Positions 51,802 through 60,076 of a DNA stretch of 64,000 nt are shown here, piece by piece (the stretch's first letter is position 1; each line of letters opens with the position of its first letter). Position numbers and translations under genes: made by a program. This DNA comes from Brenneria alni (GTDB lineage: Bacteria > Pseudomonadota > Gammaproteobacteria > Enterobacterales > Enterobacteriaceae). The DNA lies in contig NZ_MJLZ01000022.1 of NCBI RefSeq assembly GCF_003666245.1, positions 1 to 64,000 on the forward strand. The letters are read 5' to 3'. The notes beneath the pieces are model-generated. The model did not search any database, was not told the DNA's origin, and was given only the letters and a program-made list of their open reading frames with translations.

Positions 51802-52719
51802 ATGTCGGTAAAAGACAGGCTGCTCGCACTTTGCGTCGTGATTTTATGGGGCGTGAACTTCGTCATGATTAAGGTTGGTTTGCAGGATATGCCGCCTTTT
51901 TTACTGGCGGGGCTGCGTTTTTCGCTGGTGGCGCTCCCGGCTATTTTCTTTGTGCCCGCGCCCTGCGTCCCTTTCCGCTGGCTGCTGGCCTACGGTATGA
52001 CCATCAGTTTCGGCCAGTTCGCTTTTCTGTTCTGCGCCATCAAGCTAGGGATGCCGGCGGGCATTGCTTCGCTGGTGCTTCAGGCGCAGGCGTTTTTTAC
52101 ACTGCTTATCGGCGCTGTGCTACTGTCGGAAAAACTTAAATGGAACCATATCACCGGTATGCTGGTGGCGGCGCTGGGGGTAGTTGTACTGGCTGAAGGT
52201 CGGCTGGCTGCACAGACGGCGTCCGGCATGACGCTGACCACGCTACTCCTCACGCTGGCCGGTGCGCTGTCCTGGGCGTTCGGTAATATCAGCAACAAGA
52301 CGATCATGACTCAGAACGGTAACGTAAAAATCATGTCGCTGGTGGTATGGAGTGCGCTGATCCCCATCTTGCCTTTCTTTGCCTGTTCGTGGCTGTTTGA
52401 GGGTGAAGCGGTCATTCTCTCCAGCCTGGCGAATATTCAACTGCCTACCATACTGTCACTGTTTTATCTGGCTTTTGCCGCCACGATAGTCGGTTACGGC
52501 ATATGGGGAAATTTGCTGGCGCGCTACGAAACCTGGCGCGTGGCGCCGCTCTCTTTGCTGGTGCCGGTGACCGGTCTAATCAGTGCGGCGGTATTCCTCG
52601 ACGAATCCCTTTCCGCCTTACAGGTAGTCGGTGCGCTGATGATTATGCTGGGGTTGTTGATCAATGTGTTTGGCGCCCGTCTGCGATCATTGAGGTTGCT
52701 CCATAGGCGGGCAGGATAG
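51802..52719 (+). CDS. eamA: EamA (YdeD) cysteine/O-acetylserine exporter
   Basis: A DMT-superfamily exporter with ten membrane segments made of two EamA repeats. It matches E. coli EamA closely: VILWGVNFVMIKVGLQDMPP, FGQFAFLFCAIKLGMPAGIA, SLVLQAQAFFTLL and RYETWRVAPLSLLVPVTGL. E. coli EamA exports cysteine-pathway metabolites. The ATG at 51802 follows AAGAGG; a TTG one codon earlier is less likely. The last residues HRRAG and the stop codon are encoded by the repeat element that begins at about 52703. Confidence 0.88.
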   Translation: MSVKDRLLALCVVILWGVNFVMIKVGLQDMPPFLLAGLRFSLVALPAIFFVPAPCVPFRWLLAYGMTISFGQFAFLFCAIKLGMPAGIASLVLQAQAFFTLLIGAVLLSEKLKWNHITGMLVAALGVVVLAEGRLAAQTASGMTLTTLLLTLAGALSWAFGNISNKTIMTQNGNVKIMSLVVWSALIPILPFFACSWLFEGEAVILSSLANIQLPTILSLFYLAFAATIVGYGIWGNLLARYETWRVAPLSLLVPVTGLISAAVFLDESLSALQVVGALMIMLGLLINVFGARLRSLRLLHRRAG

Positions 52720-52802
52720 CCCGCCATAAAAAATCGCCGGGAGCGATTTAAAACGTCGCTTGCGACGGCCCGGAGGGTGGCGGGCAGGATAGCCCGCCAT
52801 AA
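52703..52802 (+). repeat. Three-hairpin repeat, 1.4 units, period 73 bp
   Basis: H1 GGCGGGC-AGGATA-GCCCGCC occurs twice, 73 bp apart. Between them are H2 AAATCGC-CGGGA-GCGATTT and H3 CGTCGC-TT-GCGACG. The order and spacing equal those of the array at 37.9 kb while H1 and H2 stems differ on both arms. It supplies the eamA stop codon and lies 3 bp before the end of the convergent deacetylase gene. Confidence 0.9.
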
Positions 52803-52804
52803 TC

Positions 52805-53719
52805 TCAGAATTTGTCATAGGTGACCGGCCCCGGATAGGGCGGCATGGGTTCTTCTCGCAGCTTGACCAGCCCTTTGGCGTATACCTTATTGACGTGGGC
52901 CGCTATCTCCTCAAGAGAGGCGAACCAGACGCCGCCGCGCGCCTGCATATATTCAATAAAGCGCACCGTTTCGTGCCAGCGGGCCAGTCGCCCGGTGACA
53001 AAGGGGTGCCACACCGCCACCACCAGCCCGCCGTACTCCCACATGGCGTCGAACTCCGCCTTATAGACTCCGATCGCCTCCTGCGGCGAGCGGATCGGCA
53101 TCACGTAGTCGATGTCGCTCATATGTACGTAAGGGGGCCAGTCGTCCATCGCCCAGTGGGTGGGCAGCTCCACCAGATGGCCTTTTTTCCCGCGCAACAG
53201 GTAAGGCATGTCGTCGCCCATTAGCGAGGCATCGTACTGAAATCCTTCATCGATCAGCAGGTCGGTGGTGGCCGGGGAAAAGTTATACAGCGGGGCGCGG
53301 AATCCGCGTGGCCGTTTGCCGGTATGCCGTTCGATAATCTCAATCGCCTTACGTAGCCAAAAGCGCTCTTCGGCTTCGCTCAGTTCGTTGACGTGCTCAT
53401 GGATGTAACCGTGGTGACCCACTTCATGACCGTCCCTGACGATGGCCGCCACCATGTCCGGGTAGCGTTCGATGCACCATGCCGGGACAAAAAAGGTCTG
53501 CTTAAGGCCCAGCTCGCGGTACGTTTGCAGGATGCGGGGTACGCCGATCTGCGGATCGTATTGCAGTGTTGAAAGGGTGCTCACCCGCTTATAGCTGTCT
53601 GCCGGGCGTTGCAGATGGAGAAAGCTGTCCACATCCACGTCAAAGGTGATCGCCACGGCGCAGCGTGCTCCGTTGGGCCAGGGGATGGGGTTTTTGATCA
53701 TACTGTGTTTTGTCGTCAT
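52805..53719 (-). CDS. Polysaccharide deacetylase-family hydrolase (PuuE/allantoinase-like)
   Basis: A 304-residue protein of the NodB/CE4 fold without signal peptide, hence cytoplasmic. The metal site is TFDVDVDS (Asp) and HEVGHHGYIHE (two His); GFRAPLYNFS and HPFVTGRLARWHETVRFIEY follow. The C-terminal part resembles the allantoinase PuuE more than peptidoglycan or chitin deacetylases. It is last in the long minus-strand run with ABC importers and an amidohydrolase, which supports a ring-opening role on a cyclic ureide. The substrate is unproven. Confidence 0.75.
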   Translation of the reverse strand: MTTKHSMIKNPIPWPNGARCAVAITFDVDVDSFLHLQRPADSYKRVSTLSTLQYDPQIGVPRILQTYRELGLKQTFFVPAWCIERYPDMVAAIVRDGHEVGHHGYIHEHVNELSEAEERFWLRKAIEIIERHTGKRPRGFRAPLYNFSPATTDLLIDEGFQYDASLMGDDMPYLLRGKKGHLVELPTHWAMDDWPPYVHMSDIDYVMPIRSPQEAIGVYKAEFDAMWEYGGLVVAVWHPFVTGRLARWHETVRFIEYMQARGGVWFASLEEIAAHVNKVYAKGLVKLREEPMPPYPGPVTYDKF

Positions 53720-53758
53720 ACCATTGCCTGATAATAAAGGTGAAAAGGACGCCGTGCG

Positions 53759-54688
53759 TTATTTTCCGCCGCGCTGATAATGCTCCCCGGCCGCCGCCGG
53801 TGGCCTGATTTTCCCGGCAAAGATAATCAGCGCACCGATCGACGCCACATAAGGCAGCATCACAAACAACTGATAAGGTACGTCGGGATGACTGAACTGT
53901 AGCCGTAGTTGCAGCGCATCCGCCAGACCGAACAACAGACAGGCCGCCACGGCGCCGATTGGGTGCCAGCGGCCAAGTATCAGCGCGGCCAGCGCGATAA
54001 AGCCTTTGCCGGCGCTCATATGTTCGGTGAACATAAACACCTGTGACAGCACCAGATAGCAGCCGCCAAGACCGGCAATCACTCCCGATCCGACCACGCT
54101 GATAAAGCGAATGCCAAACACCGACAAACCGGCGCTGTCGACCGCCCGCGGATACTCGCCGGTGGCGCGCAGGTTCAGCCCCCAGAAAGTATGAAACAGT
54201 AACCACCAGGCCAGCGGCACCAGCGCGTACATCAGGTACACCAGAAAATCCTGATTGAACAGCAGGTTGCCGACTACCGGAATGGACGACAGACCGGGAA
54301 TGGCGAAAGTGGAAAAGCCCGTCAGGCTGTCAGACGCGCCTTGTCCGCTGAACACGATGCGCGAGAGAAAGGCGGTTATCCCGATGGCGAACATATTGAT
54401 GGCAATGCCCGCCACCATCTGATTGATCGACAGCCAGACGGTCATCACCGCGAGCAGCAGGCCGGTCAGTCCGGCGGCGAACAACCCGACCGCCAGCCCC
54501 GCCCAGGCGCTGTGGAAATAGAAACTGCCCAGCGCCGCGCCGAAAGCCCCGCACAGCAGGCTGCCTTCCAGCGCAAGATTGAACACACCGGCGCGTTCTG
54601 ACCAGATGCCGCCCAACGCGGCGAAGATCAGCGGGACTGACAGGCGCAACCCTGTCGAGACAATCGCAAGATAGGTGGCATCCATCAT
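53759..54688 (-). CDS. BMP-type ABC transporter permease 2
   Basis: A 309-residue inner-membrane permease of the nucleoside-type ABC importers that use BMP-family binding proteins (compare YufQ/NupQ). About eight hydrophobic segments. IWSERAGVFNLALEGSLLCGA near the start and INQMVAGIAINMFAIGIT are the usual contact loops. Its ATG overlaps the stop of permease 1 (ATGA), so the two are coupled. Confidence 0.88.
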   Translation of the reverse strand: MMDATYLAIVSTGLRLSVPLIFAALGGIWSERAGVFNLALEGSLLCGAFGAALGSFYFHSAWAGLAVGLFAAGLTGLLLAVMTVWLSINQMVAGIAINMFAIGITAFLSRIVFSGQGASDSLTGFSTFAIPGLSSIPVVGNLLFNQDFLVYLMYALVPLAWWLLFHTFWGLNLRATGEYPRAVDSAGLSVFGIRFISVVGSGVIAGLGGCYLVLSQVFMFTEHMSAGKGFIALAALILGRWHPIGAVAACLLFGLADALQLRLQFSHPDVPYQLFVMLPYVASIGALIIFAGKIRPPAAAGEHYQRGGK

Positions 54689-55767
54689 TTTTGCCTCTGG
54701 GAAGAGAGAGTGGAAGAGACGAGGGGGTCGACGGCGGCGGGCGGTTTTTGCTGCCGGAGTTTCCAGATCAGACCTGCCGCCACAAAGATGACGATCAGGC
54801 CGCGCAGGGCTTCAATCGCCGTAACATCAAGCCCGATGGCCCGCTGCATGAATTGCGCCCCGGTGCTTAACCCGGCGAGGAAAAAGGCGGACAGTGCAGC
54901 GAACAGCGGATTGAGGCCGGCCATAAACGCCACCACGATGCCATCGTAACCGTAGCCGGGACTGAACAGATGATATAGCCGGTATTTGACGCCCACCACC
55001 TCAATGGCACCGGCCAGCCCCGCCACCGCGCCGCCGGCTGTCATGCTGCCGATGATATGGCGCTTGATGGACATGCCGGCATAGTGCGCCGCTTTTGGGC
55101 TTTTGCCCACCGCCGCCATGGAAAAGCCGACGGTGGTGTAGCGCAACACCCAGAACACCAGCAGACTTAGCGCGACGGCAATAAACACGCCGATATGGGT
55201 GTCGGTGTGCGGCAGAAAGATCGGCAACCACAGGCTGTCGCTGATTTCATTGGAGTAGGGGTAAGGCGCGCCGTCCTGCATCATCGGGCCGCCAGCGAAA
55301 TAGCTGACGATATTGATACCGACGTAGTTCATCAGCAGCGTCACGATCACCTCATTGATGCCACGGGTGGCGCGCAGATAACCTGGGATCGCGCCCCACA
55401 GCCCGCCGCCCAGCATACCGGCCAGCAGGCACAATAGCAGATGCAGCCAGGCGGGCGCCGCAGGCAGGTAGAGGGCGACCGCCGCCGCCGCCAGCCCGCC
55501 GATGTAAATCTGCCCTTCGCCACCCACGTTCAGCAGGCCGCAACGCATCGGAATGATCACCGCCAGCCCGGCCAGCAGCATAGGGCACATTTTGATCAGC
55601 GTATCGGCCAGACCGTAGTAGTCGAAAAATGCGCCCTGAAACAGCGCGCCATAGGCCTCGATAGGATTGTGATCGGTCGCCAGAATCAGTAATGAACCGA
55701 CGGCAAAGGCGGCCAGCACCGCCCACACCATGCGTAAACTATAGAGCGCTTGCCGCAGGTTATTCAT
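54685..55767 (-). CDS. BMP-type ABC transporter permease 1
   Basis: A 360-residue permease (compare YufP/NupP) with about nine hydrophobic segments. MRCGLLNVGGEGQIYIGGLA is the family motif, with RATRGINEVIVTLLMNYV after it. The ATG at 55767 is chosen because GAGGAT precedes it; it overlaps the ATPase stop by 8 nt. A start 21 nt earlier is possible. It pairs with permease 2 to form the channel. Confidence 0.88.
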   Translation of the reverse strand: MNNLRQALYSLRMVWAVLAAFAVGSLLILATDHNPIEAYGALFQGAFFDYYGLADTLIKMCPMLLAGLAVIIPMRCGLLNVGGEGQIYIGGLAAAAVALYLPAAPAWLHLLLCLLAGMLGGGLWGAIPGYLRATRGINEVIVTLLMNYVGINIVSYFAGGPMMQDGAPYPYSNEISDSLWLPIFLPHTDTHIGVFIAVALSLLVFWVLRYTTVGFSMAAVGKSPKAAHYAGMSIKRHIIGSMTAGGAVAGLAGAIEVVGVKYRLYHLFSPGYGYDGIVVAFMAGLNPLFAALSAFFLAGLSTGAQFMQRAIGLDVTAIEALRGLIVIFVAAGLIWKLRQQKPPAAVDPLVSSTLSSQRQK

Positions 55768-57280
55768 GGTGGATATCCTCGACGGCATCGCTGGTCATCA
55801 GCTCGCCGATACGTTCTGTGGTTGCTTCTGCCCGCGTCAGCATCCCGGTGAGCTGCCCGGCGCACATCACGCCGATGCGATCGGAAATGGCCATGATCTC
55901 ATCCAGTTCGGTCGAAATATAGAGGATTGCCTTGCCCAGCTCGCGCTGTTGGCGCACCACGCGCTGTACCGCCTCAATGGCGCCGACATCAAGCCCTTTG
56001 CAGGGCTGCATCACCACCAGCAGCGCCGGATCGCATTCCACTTCACGGGCAAAGATCAATTTTTGCTGATTACCGCCGGACAGGAAGCGAACCGGCTGGT
56101 TAACCGAGTGCATACGAATATCGTATTTTTCGCACCAGCCGCGGGTGATGTCCTGGGTTTTCCGGGCGTTGATCAGCCCGCGACGGGCAAAGGGGGTACG
56201 GTGGGCGTCACGCAGCATGGCGTTTTGCCACAGGGAAAAGTCCAGAACCAGGCCGGTACTGTGGCGATCTTCGGGAACATACCCTACGTTGAAGCGGTGA
56301 CGGCGTTCGCCCACGTCATAATCCAGCATCGACTCCCCCCGCACGCTGACGTCGCCGGAGGTGGGTTGGCGCAGCCCGGTGATGGTTTCGGCCAGCTCTG
56401 ACTGGCCGTTGCCATCAACCCCGGCGATACCCAGTACCTCACCGGCGCGGATCTGGAACGAAATATCATGCAGCGCCTGCATACCCCGATCGTTGCGGGC
56501 GTTGAGCGTGGTTACCGCCAGCACCACCTCTCCCTGCGGCATTGGCGGCAAATCGGGCGGCCTGGTCAGGTCGCGTCCGACCATCATGCGCGACACCGCC
56601 TGTGGCGTAGTGTCGGCAATTTCCGCGTGCCCGGCGACTTTGCCGCGGCGCAGCACCGTCACCCGATCGCACACCTGGAACACTTCATCCAGCTTATGGG
56701 TAATGAACAGCATGGTTTTTCCCATGCTGCGCAGTTTGGCCAGAATCTGCAAAAACGATGTTATCTCGTCGGGGCCGAGTACGCTGCTGGGTTCGTCGAG
56801 GATCAGCACATCCACATTGCGATAGAGCACCTTGAGGATCTCAACCCGCTGGCGCATCCCGATAGGCAATTGCCATATTGGGTGGTTCGGGTTGATATCC
56901 AGACCGACCTGCTCGCTCAGTTCGATGAGCCTGCGGCGGTGTTCCGCCAGCCTGAGCCGCAGCCCGCCGGAGTAGCCGAGAATGACGTTTTCCAGCACCG
57001 TTAGGTTATCCACCAGCATAAAGTGCTGGTGGATCATCCCCAGACCGCAGTCCAGCGCCTGTCTGGGGGAGGAAACTTTCAGCGGCTTGCCCGCCAGGCT
57101 GATGCGCCCGCTATCGGGCTGGTACAGACCGTACAGGATATTCATCAGCGTGGTTTTACCGGCGCCGTTTTCGCCCAGCACCGCATGGATACTGCCCTGG
57201 CTGACGTTAAGCGAAACCGTATCCAGCGCGGTGAAATCGCCGAACCGCTTACTCAGGCCTTCAATGCTGAGATAACTCAT
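55760..57280 (-). CDS. BMP-type ABC transporter ATPase (duplicated)
   Basis: A 506-residue protein with two ABC ATPase halves, as in sugar and nucleoside importers. The first half has Walker A GENGAGKTT and Walker B LILDEPSSVLGPDE but an ABC signature weakened to IGMRQRVEI. The second half has GVDGNGQSE as degenerate Walker A, then LSGGNQQKLIFAREVE; where DEPT would be it reads LLVVMQPCKGLDVG. The N-terminal site is therefore the likely active one. It overlaps its neighbours on both sides. Confidence 0.92.
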   Translation of the reverse strand: MSYLSIEGLSKRFGDFTALDTVSLNVSQGSIHAVLGENGAGKTTLMNILYGLYQPDSGRISLAGKPLKVSSPRQALDCGLGMIHQHFMLVDNLTVLENVILGYSGGLRLRLAEHRRRLIELSEQVGLDINPNHPIWQLPIGMRQRVEILKVLYRNVDVLILDEPSSVLGPDEITSFLQILAKLRSMGKTMLFITHKLDEVFQVCDRVTVLRRGKVAGHAEIADTTPQAVSRMMVGRDLTRPPDLPPMPQGEVVLAVTTLNARNDRGMQALHDISFQIRAGEVLGIAGVDGNGQSELAETITGLRQPTSGDVSVRGESMLDYDVGERRHRFNVGYVPEDRHSTGLVLDFSLWQNAMLRDAHRTPFARRGLINARKTQDITRGWCEKYDIRMHSVNQPVRFLSGGNQQKLIFAREVECDPALLVVMQPCKGLDVGAIEAVQRVVRQQRELGKAILYISTELDEIMAISDRIGVMCAGQLTGMLTRAEATTERIGELMTSDAVEDIHHE

Positions 57281-58272
57281 TACGGCTGTACTGCCGCGGC
57301 GGCGTTGCGTTGCTTGATCTCCTCAATCAATGCGGCGACGTCGTTTTTGGTCTGTTCTGACACCGCTTTGCCATAACTGCCCAGACGAAACGCGGCTGGG
57401 GTTTCGAAGCCGTAGACATAGGCTTTGCCTGCCAGCGGCCCGCTTTGGGCTTGCGTCAGGATAGCCAGCAGTGCGCCGCGCATATCCAGTACCGCCGATT
57501 GCAGCAGGTTGTCCGGCCAGTCTTTCAGCGCATCATAATAAATGCCGAAGCCCTGCTTATTTTTCTCTCTGACGGCTTGCAGGCTGCCAAGCACCGCATT
57601 ATCCATAGTGGGGAACAGGGCATCCGCCTGCTGGTCGATCAGATTCAGCGCCGCTTCTTTCCCTTTGGCCAGATCGTCCCAGTCGTTGGTCCAGGCGCTG
57701 AGTACCTTGCCGTCCGGTCGTGCGGCTTTGAAGCCCTCAACGAAACCCTCGTTCAGATCGGTATAGGCTTTGATTTTCTGTGCGCCGATAAAGCCGCCGA
57801 CGCCGGTTTTCGAACTTTTACCGCCGATATAGCCAATGACATAACCCATATCCTTCATGTCAAAAGCCAGCGTGGAGACGTTGCCGCCGCTTTTGGTGCC
57901 GTTGACGATCAGAAACTGGGTGTTGGCGTTACGTTTGGCGACCCGATCGACCGCATCCTGAAATTCACCGCCGTGGCCGATCACGATGTCGTAGCCGCGG
58001 CGGGCATAATCAGACAGGGCGCGGGCCTGGTCGGGCTGGGGCACTTTCTCGCTGTAAGCCACTTCAATATCCAACGCTTTGCCCGCCTGCATCACCCCCT
58101 CATAACCGGACTGATTAAACGAGTGGTCGGTGATATTGCCGGCCATCACAATGGCTACCTTCAATGGCTGGGCGCTGACCACGCTGGCGCAAGCAAGCGT
58201 TATTGAAACAGCGGCTACGGCGGCGACCCGGACGAGTGCGGCAAAAGGACGTGGGGGAAAAAATGTGGTCAT
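57280..58272 (-). CDS. BMP-family ABC transporter substrate-binding protein
   Basis: A periplasmic binding protein of the Bmp/PnrA family, known mostly for nucleosides and purines. A Sec signal peptide (MTTFFPPRPF, then a hydrophobic core ending SVVSA) precedes KVAIVMAGNITDHSFNQSGY. ALSDYARRGYDIVIGHG and GGFIGAQKIKAYTDLNEGF are family blocks. The ATG at 58272 follows TGGAGAACG; the longer frame adds 46 unlikely residues. It has 330 residues. Its stop overlaps the ATPase start by one base. A palindrome upstream may be an operator. Confidence 0.9.
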   Translation of the reverse strand: MTTFFPPRPFAALVRVAAVAAVSITLACASVVSAQPLKVAIVMAGNITDHSFNQSGYEGVMQAGKALDIEVAYSEKVPQPDQARALSDYARRGYDIVIGHGGEFQDAVDRVAKRNANTQFLIVNGTKSGGNVSTLAFDMKDMGYVIGYIGGKSSKTGVGGFIGAQKIKAYTDLNEGFVEGFKAARPDGKVLSAWTNDWDDLAKGKEAALNLIDQQADALFPTMDNAVLGSLQAVREKNKQGFGIYYDALKDWPDNLLQSAVLDMRGALLAILTQAQSGPLAGKAYVYGFETPAAFRLGSYGKAVSEQTKNDVAALIEEIKQRNAAAAVQP

Positions 58273-58720
58273 TTTCGTTCTCCAGTTCAATGATGTTAAC
58301 TTTCTTTCAAGTAACTTGAGTTTAAGTAAAGCAAATTTCATGCCTGCTTTTTGTCCATCTGAATCCCACGGAAAAATGTTTATCGACAGGCGGAGCAAGG
58401 TGGCGGCCACGGCGGGTAAAAAACGCGTCAGACCGCGTCCAGCAAGGGGTTGTCGTCATCCGTAATTGTTGGGGTGGAAGAAATAAAGCGCGCTACCTTT
58501 GCTCTCCGCCGCACGGCAAGCTGACGCCGCTGTGCCGAAATGGAGCAAGACGTGCGATTTTTGCACTTAAAAAGTTCAGTATAAGACCATTTTGGCCGCT
58601 TAATGCGCAGAGGGAGAGGAAAGAAGCCGGTTTTTCAGCGGACATGCTGGCCGCAGGACTTGCAGCGGCCAGACTAAAAGGGGAAGCATGAGGTGGGTTA
58701 ACGCGGCGAGTCACCGCGAT
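58273..58720 (-). promoter_or_regulatory. Upstream region of the BMP transporter genes with palindrome
   Basis: 448 bp without a credible gene. TCAAGT-A-ACTTGA (58307-58319) is a perfect palindrome 35-47 bp before the start of the binding-protein gene, flanked by further ACTTRAA-like half sites (about 58320-58328). It is a candidate site for the adjacent XRE-cupin regulator. CTGGCCGC-N10-GCGGCCAG (58647-58672) is a strong hairpin with no T-run 3' of the regulator gene. Confidence 0.45.
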
Positions 58721-59311
58721 TCAGAACGTAACCGGCGTATTGACCCACAGCACGTGCGCCACCGTTTCGCCAATGTTGCAATAACCGTGGGGGATATGGC
58801 TGGGGAAATAAAAGGAATCCCCGGCGGTTAACCGGTGGGTTTCTTCGCCCAGATATAATTCGATTTCGCCGGATAACACATACCCCATCTCTTCGCCGTG
58901 GTGTTCAATCAGACCATCGCTGGCCACACCAGGCTCAATAATGTGGATATTGCCCTGTAACAATCCGCCTTTATGGTTATAGGTCAGGTTTTCCAGTTCG
59001 ATGCCGCCCTGCTTGTTGCGTTGCAGGAAACGTTTTCGCCGCCGCTGATCCGGTTTAAGCACCGGTGAATCCGTCACCCAGTTTTCCGCCATCAGATCTG
59101 AAATATTGGTTTCCAGCGCACGGGCCAGCCGGTGGAGCATCGCCAGAGACGGCGTGGCGACGTCGTTTTCCAGTTTAGAGAGCAGGCTTTCAGAGCATTC
59201 CACCTTCTGCGCCAACTGTTTTAAGGTCATTTCCTGCGCCAGACGAGCATGTCGTAGCCGCATACCAAGATTGGATAATACTGTACCGCTGGTGTCGCCG
59301 TTTTTTTTCAT
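58721..59311 (-). CDS. XRE-family regulator with C-terminal cupin domain
   Basis: A 196-residue protein. An N-terminal helix-turn-helix of the XRE/lambda-repressor type (RLRHARLAQEMTLKQLAQKV, ECSESLLSKLENDVATPSLA) is joined to a cupin_2 domain (HHGEEMGYVLSGEIELYLGE, DSFYFPSHIPHGYCN) with the metal-type histidines and glutamate. PuuR-like regulators of this build sense small amines or amino acids. It sits between the amidohydrolase genes and the BMP transporter, all on one strand, and probably controls them. Confidence 0.9.
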   Translation of the reverse strand: MKKNGDTSGTVLSNLGMRLRHARLAQEMTLKQLAQKVECSESLLSKLENDVATPSLAMLHRLARALETNISDLMAENWVTDSPVLKPDQRRRKRFLQRNKQGGIELENLTYNHKGGLLQGNIHIIEPGVASDGLIEHHGEEMGYVLSGEIELYLGEETHRLTAGDSFYFPSHIPHGYCNIGETVAHVLWVNTPVTF

Positions 59312-59377
59312 AACGAGTTATCGGTTGTGAAAGTAGACGCTGCCCGTCGTCAGCCTGATAACGGGCAGCATGGCTGA

Positions 59378-60076
59378 TTAGTCCGTTACACTAAAATGAA
59401 TTGCCTGAGGATTACAACCATTGATTGGCACGATGTCCTGCGGGCAGGCAGACATAACCACGATGCAGTCCAGTTCGGCGCGGATCTCGACATAGTCGCC
59501 GGCTTTGCTGACGGCGGGCAGCCAGGAAATAGTGTAATCGGGGTTAACCGGGGTATTCATCCACAGGTTCAGCGGCTGCGGCACTTCGCGGGCGCGCAGG
59601 CCGATGGCGTTGAGCGCCAGACGCATATTATCGGCGCAACTGTCGTGATATTCGGTGATCCCCATATTGCTGTAGCGGAACAGGTCGCAGGCGGCAATCA
59701 TGGTGTCGTGCACGCCCGGCGAGGTATCGGTCAGCAACGTGCCGATGGGGCGGCGCTGGTTGGTGACCAGCACATCACCCGGTTTGGGGATGATTTTGTC
59801 GATAAATGCGCGGGTGTGCTCCATAGAAGAGAACTCGCTCAGGTCTTCGCTATTGAACAGCCAGGTATCACACACCTGACTTCCGGGGGTATTGATAATG
59901 CGGATAATCTGCCCTTTTTGCAGGCGCACGGCGCGGCCACAGCGGGCAGGCACCGTATATTGCTCACCGAGAACCGGCGTGCCGTCGGCTGAAATCGGAG
60001 AGGTGGCGGTGGCATTGGTGCCCAGTGCGGTGCCGTTATCTTTTTCACAGCAGGCAGGGTAGTGGATTGTGCTCAT
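59378..60076 (-). CDS. DUF1989 (urea carboxylase-associated) family protein
   Basis: A 232-residue protein of the DUF1989/UAAP family, often encoded beside urea-amidolyase or ureide genes; its chemistry is not settled. VPARCGRAVRLQKGQIIRII, DTWLFNSEDLSEF and MEHTRAF are followed by the Cys/His-containing DSCADNMRLAL and PQPLNLWMNTPV, as in other members. Its start overlaps the stop of the M20 amidohydrolase gene (ATGA), tying the two to one pathway. Confidence 0.85.
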   Translation of the reverse strand: MSTIHYPACCEKDNGTALGTNATATSPISADGTPVLGEQYTVPARCGRAVRLQKGQIIRIINTPGSQVCDTWLFNSEDLSEFSSMEHTRAFIDKIIPKPGDVLVTNQRRPIGTLLTDTSPGVHDTMIAACDLFRYSNMGITEYHDSCADNMRLALNAIGLRAREVPQPLNLWMNTPVNPDYTISWLPAVSKAGDYVEIRAELDCIVVMSACPQDIVPINGCNPQAIHFSVTD

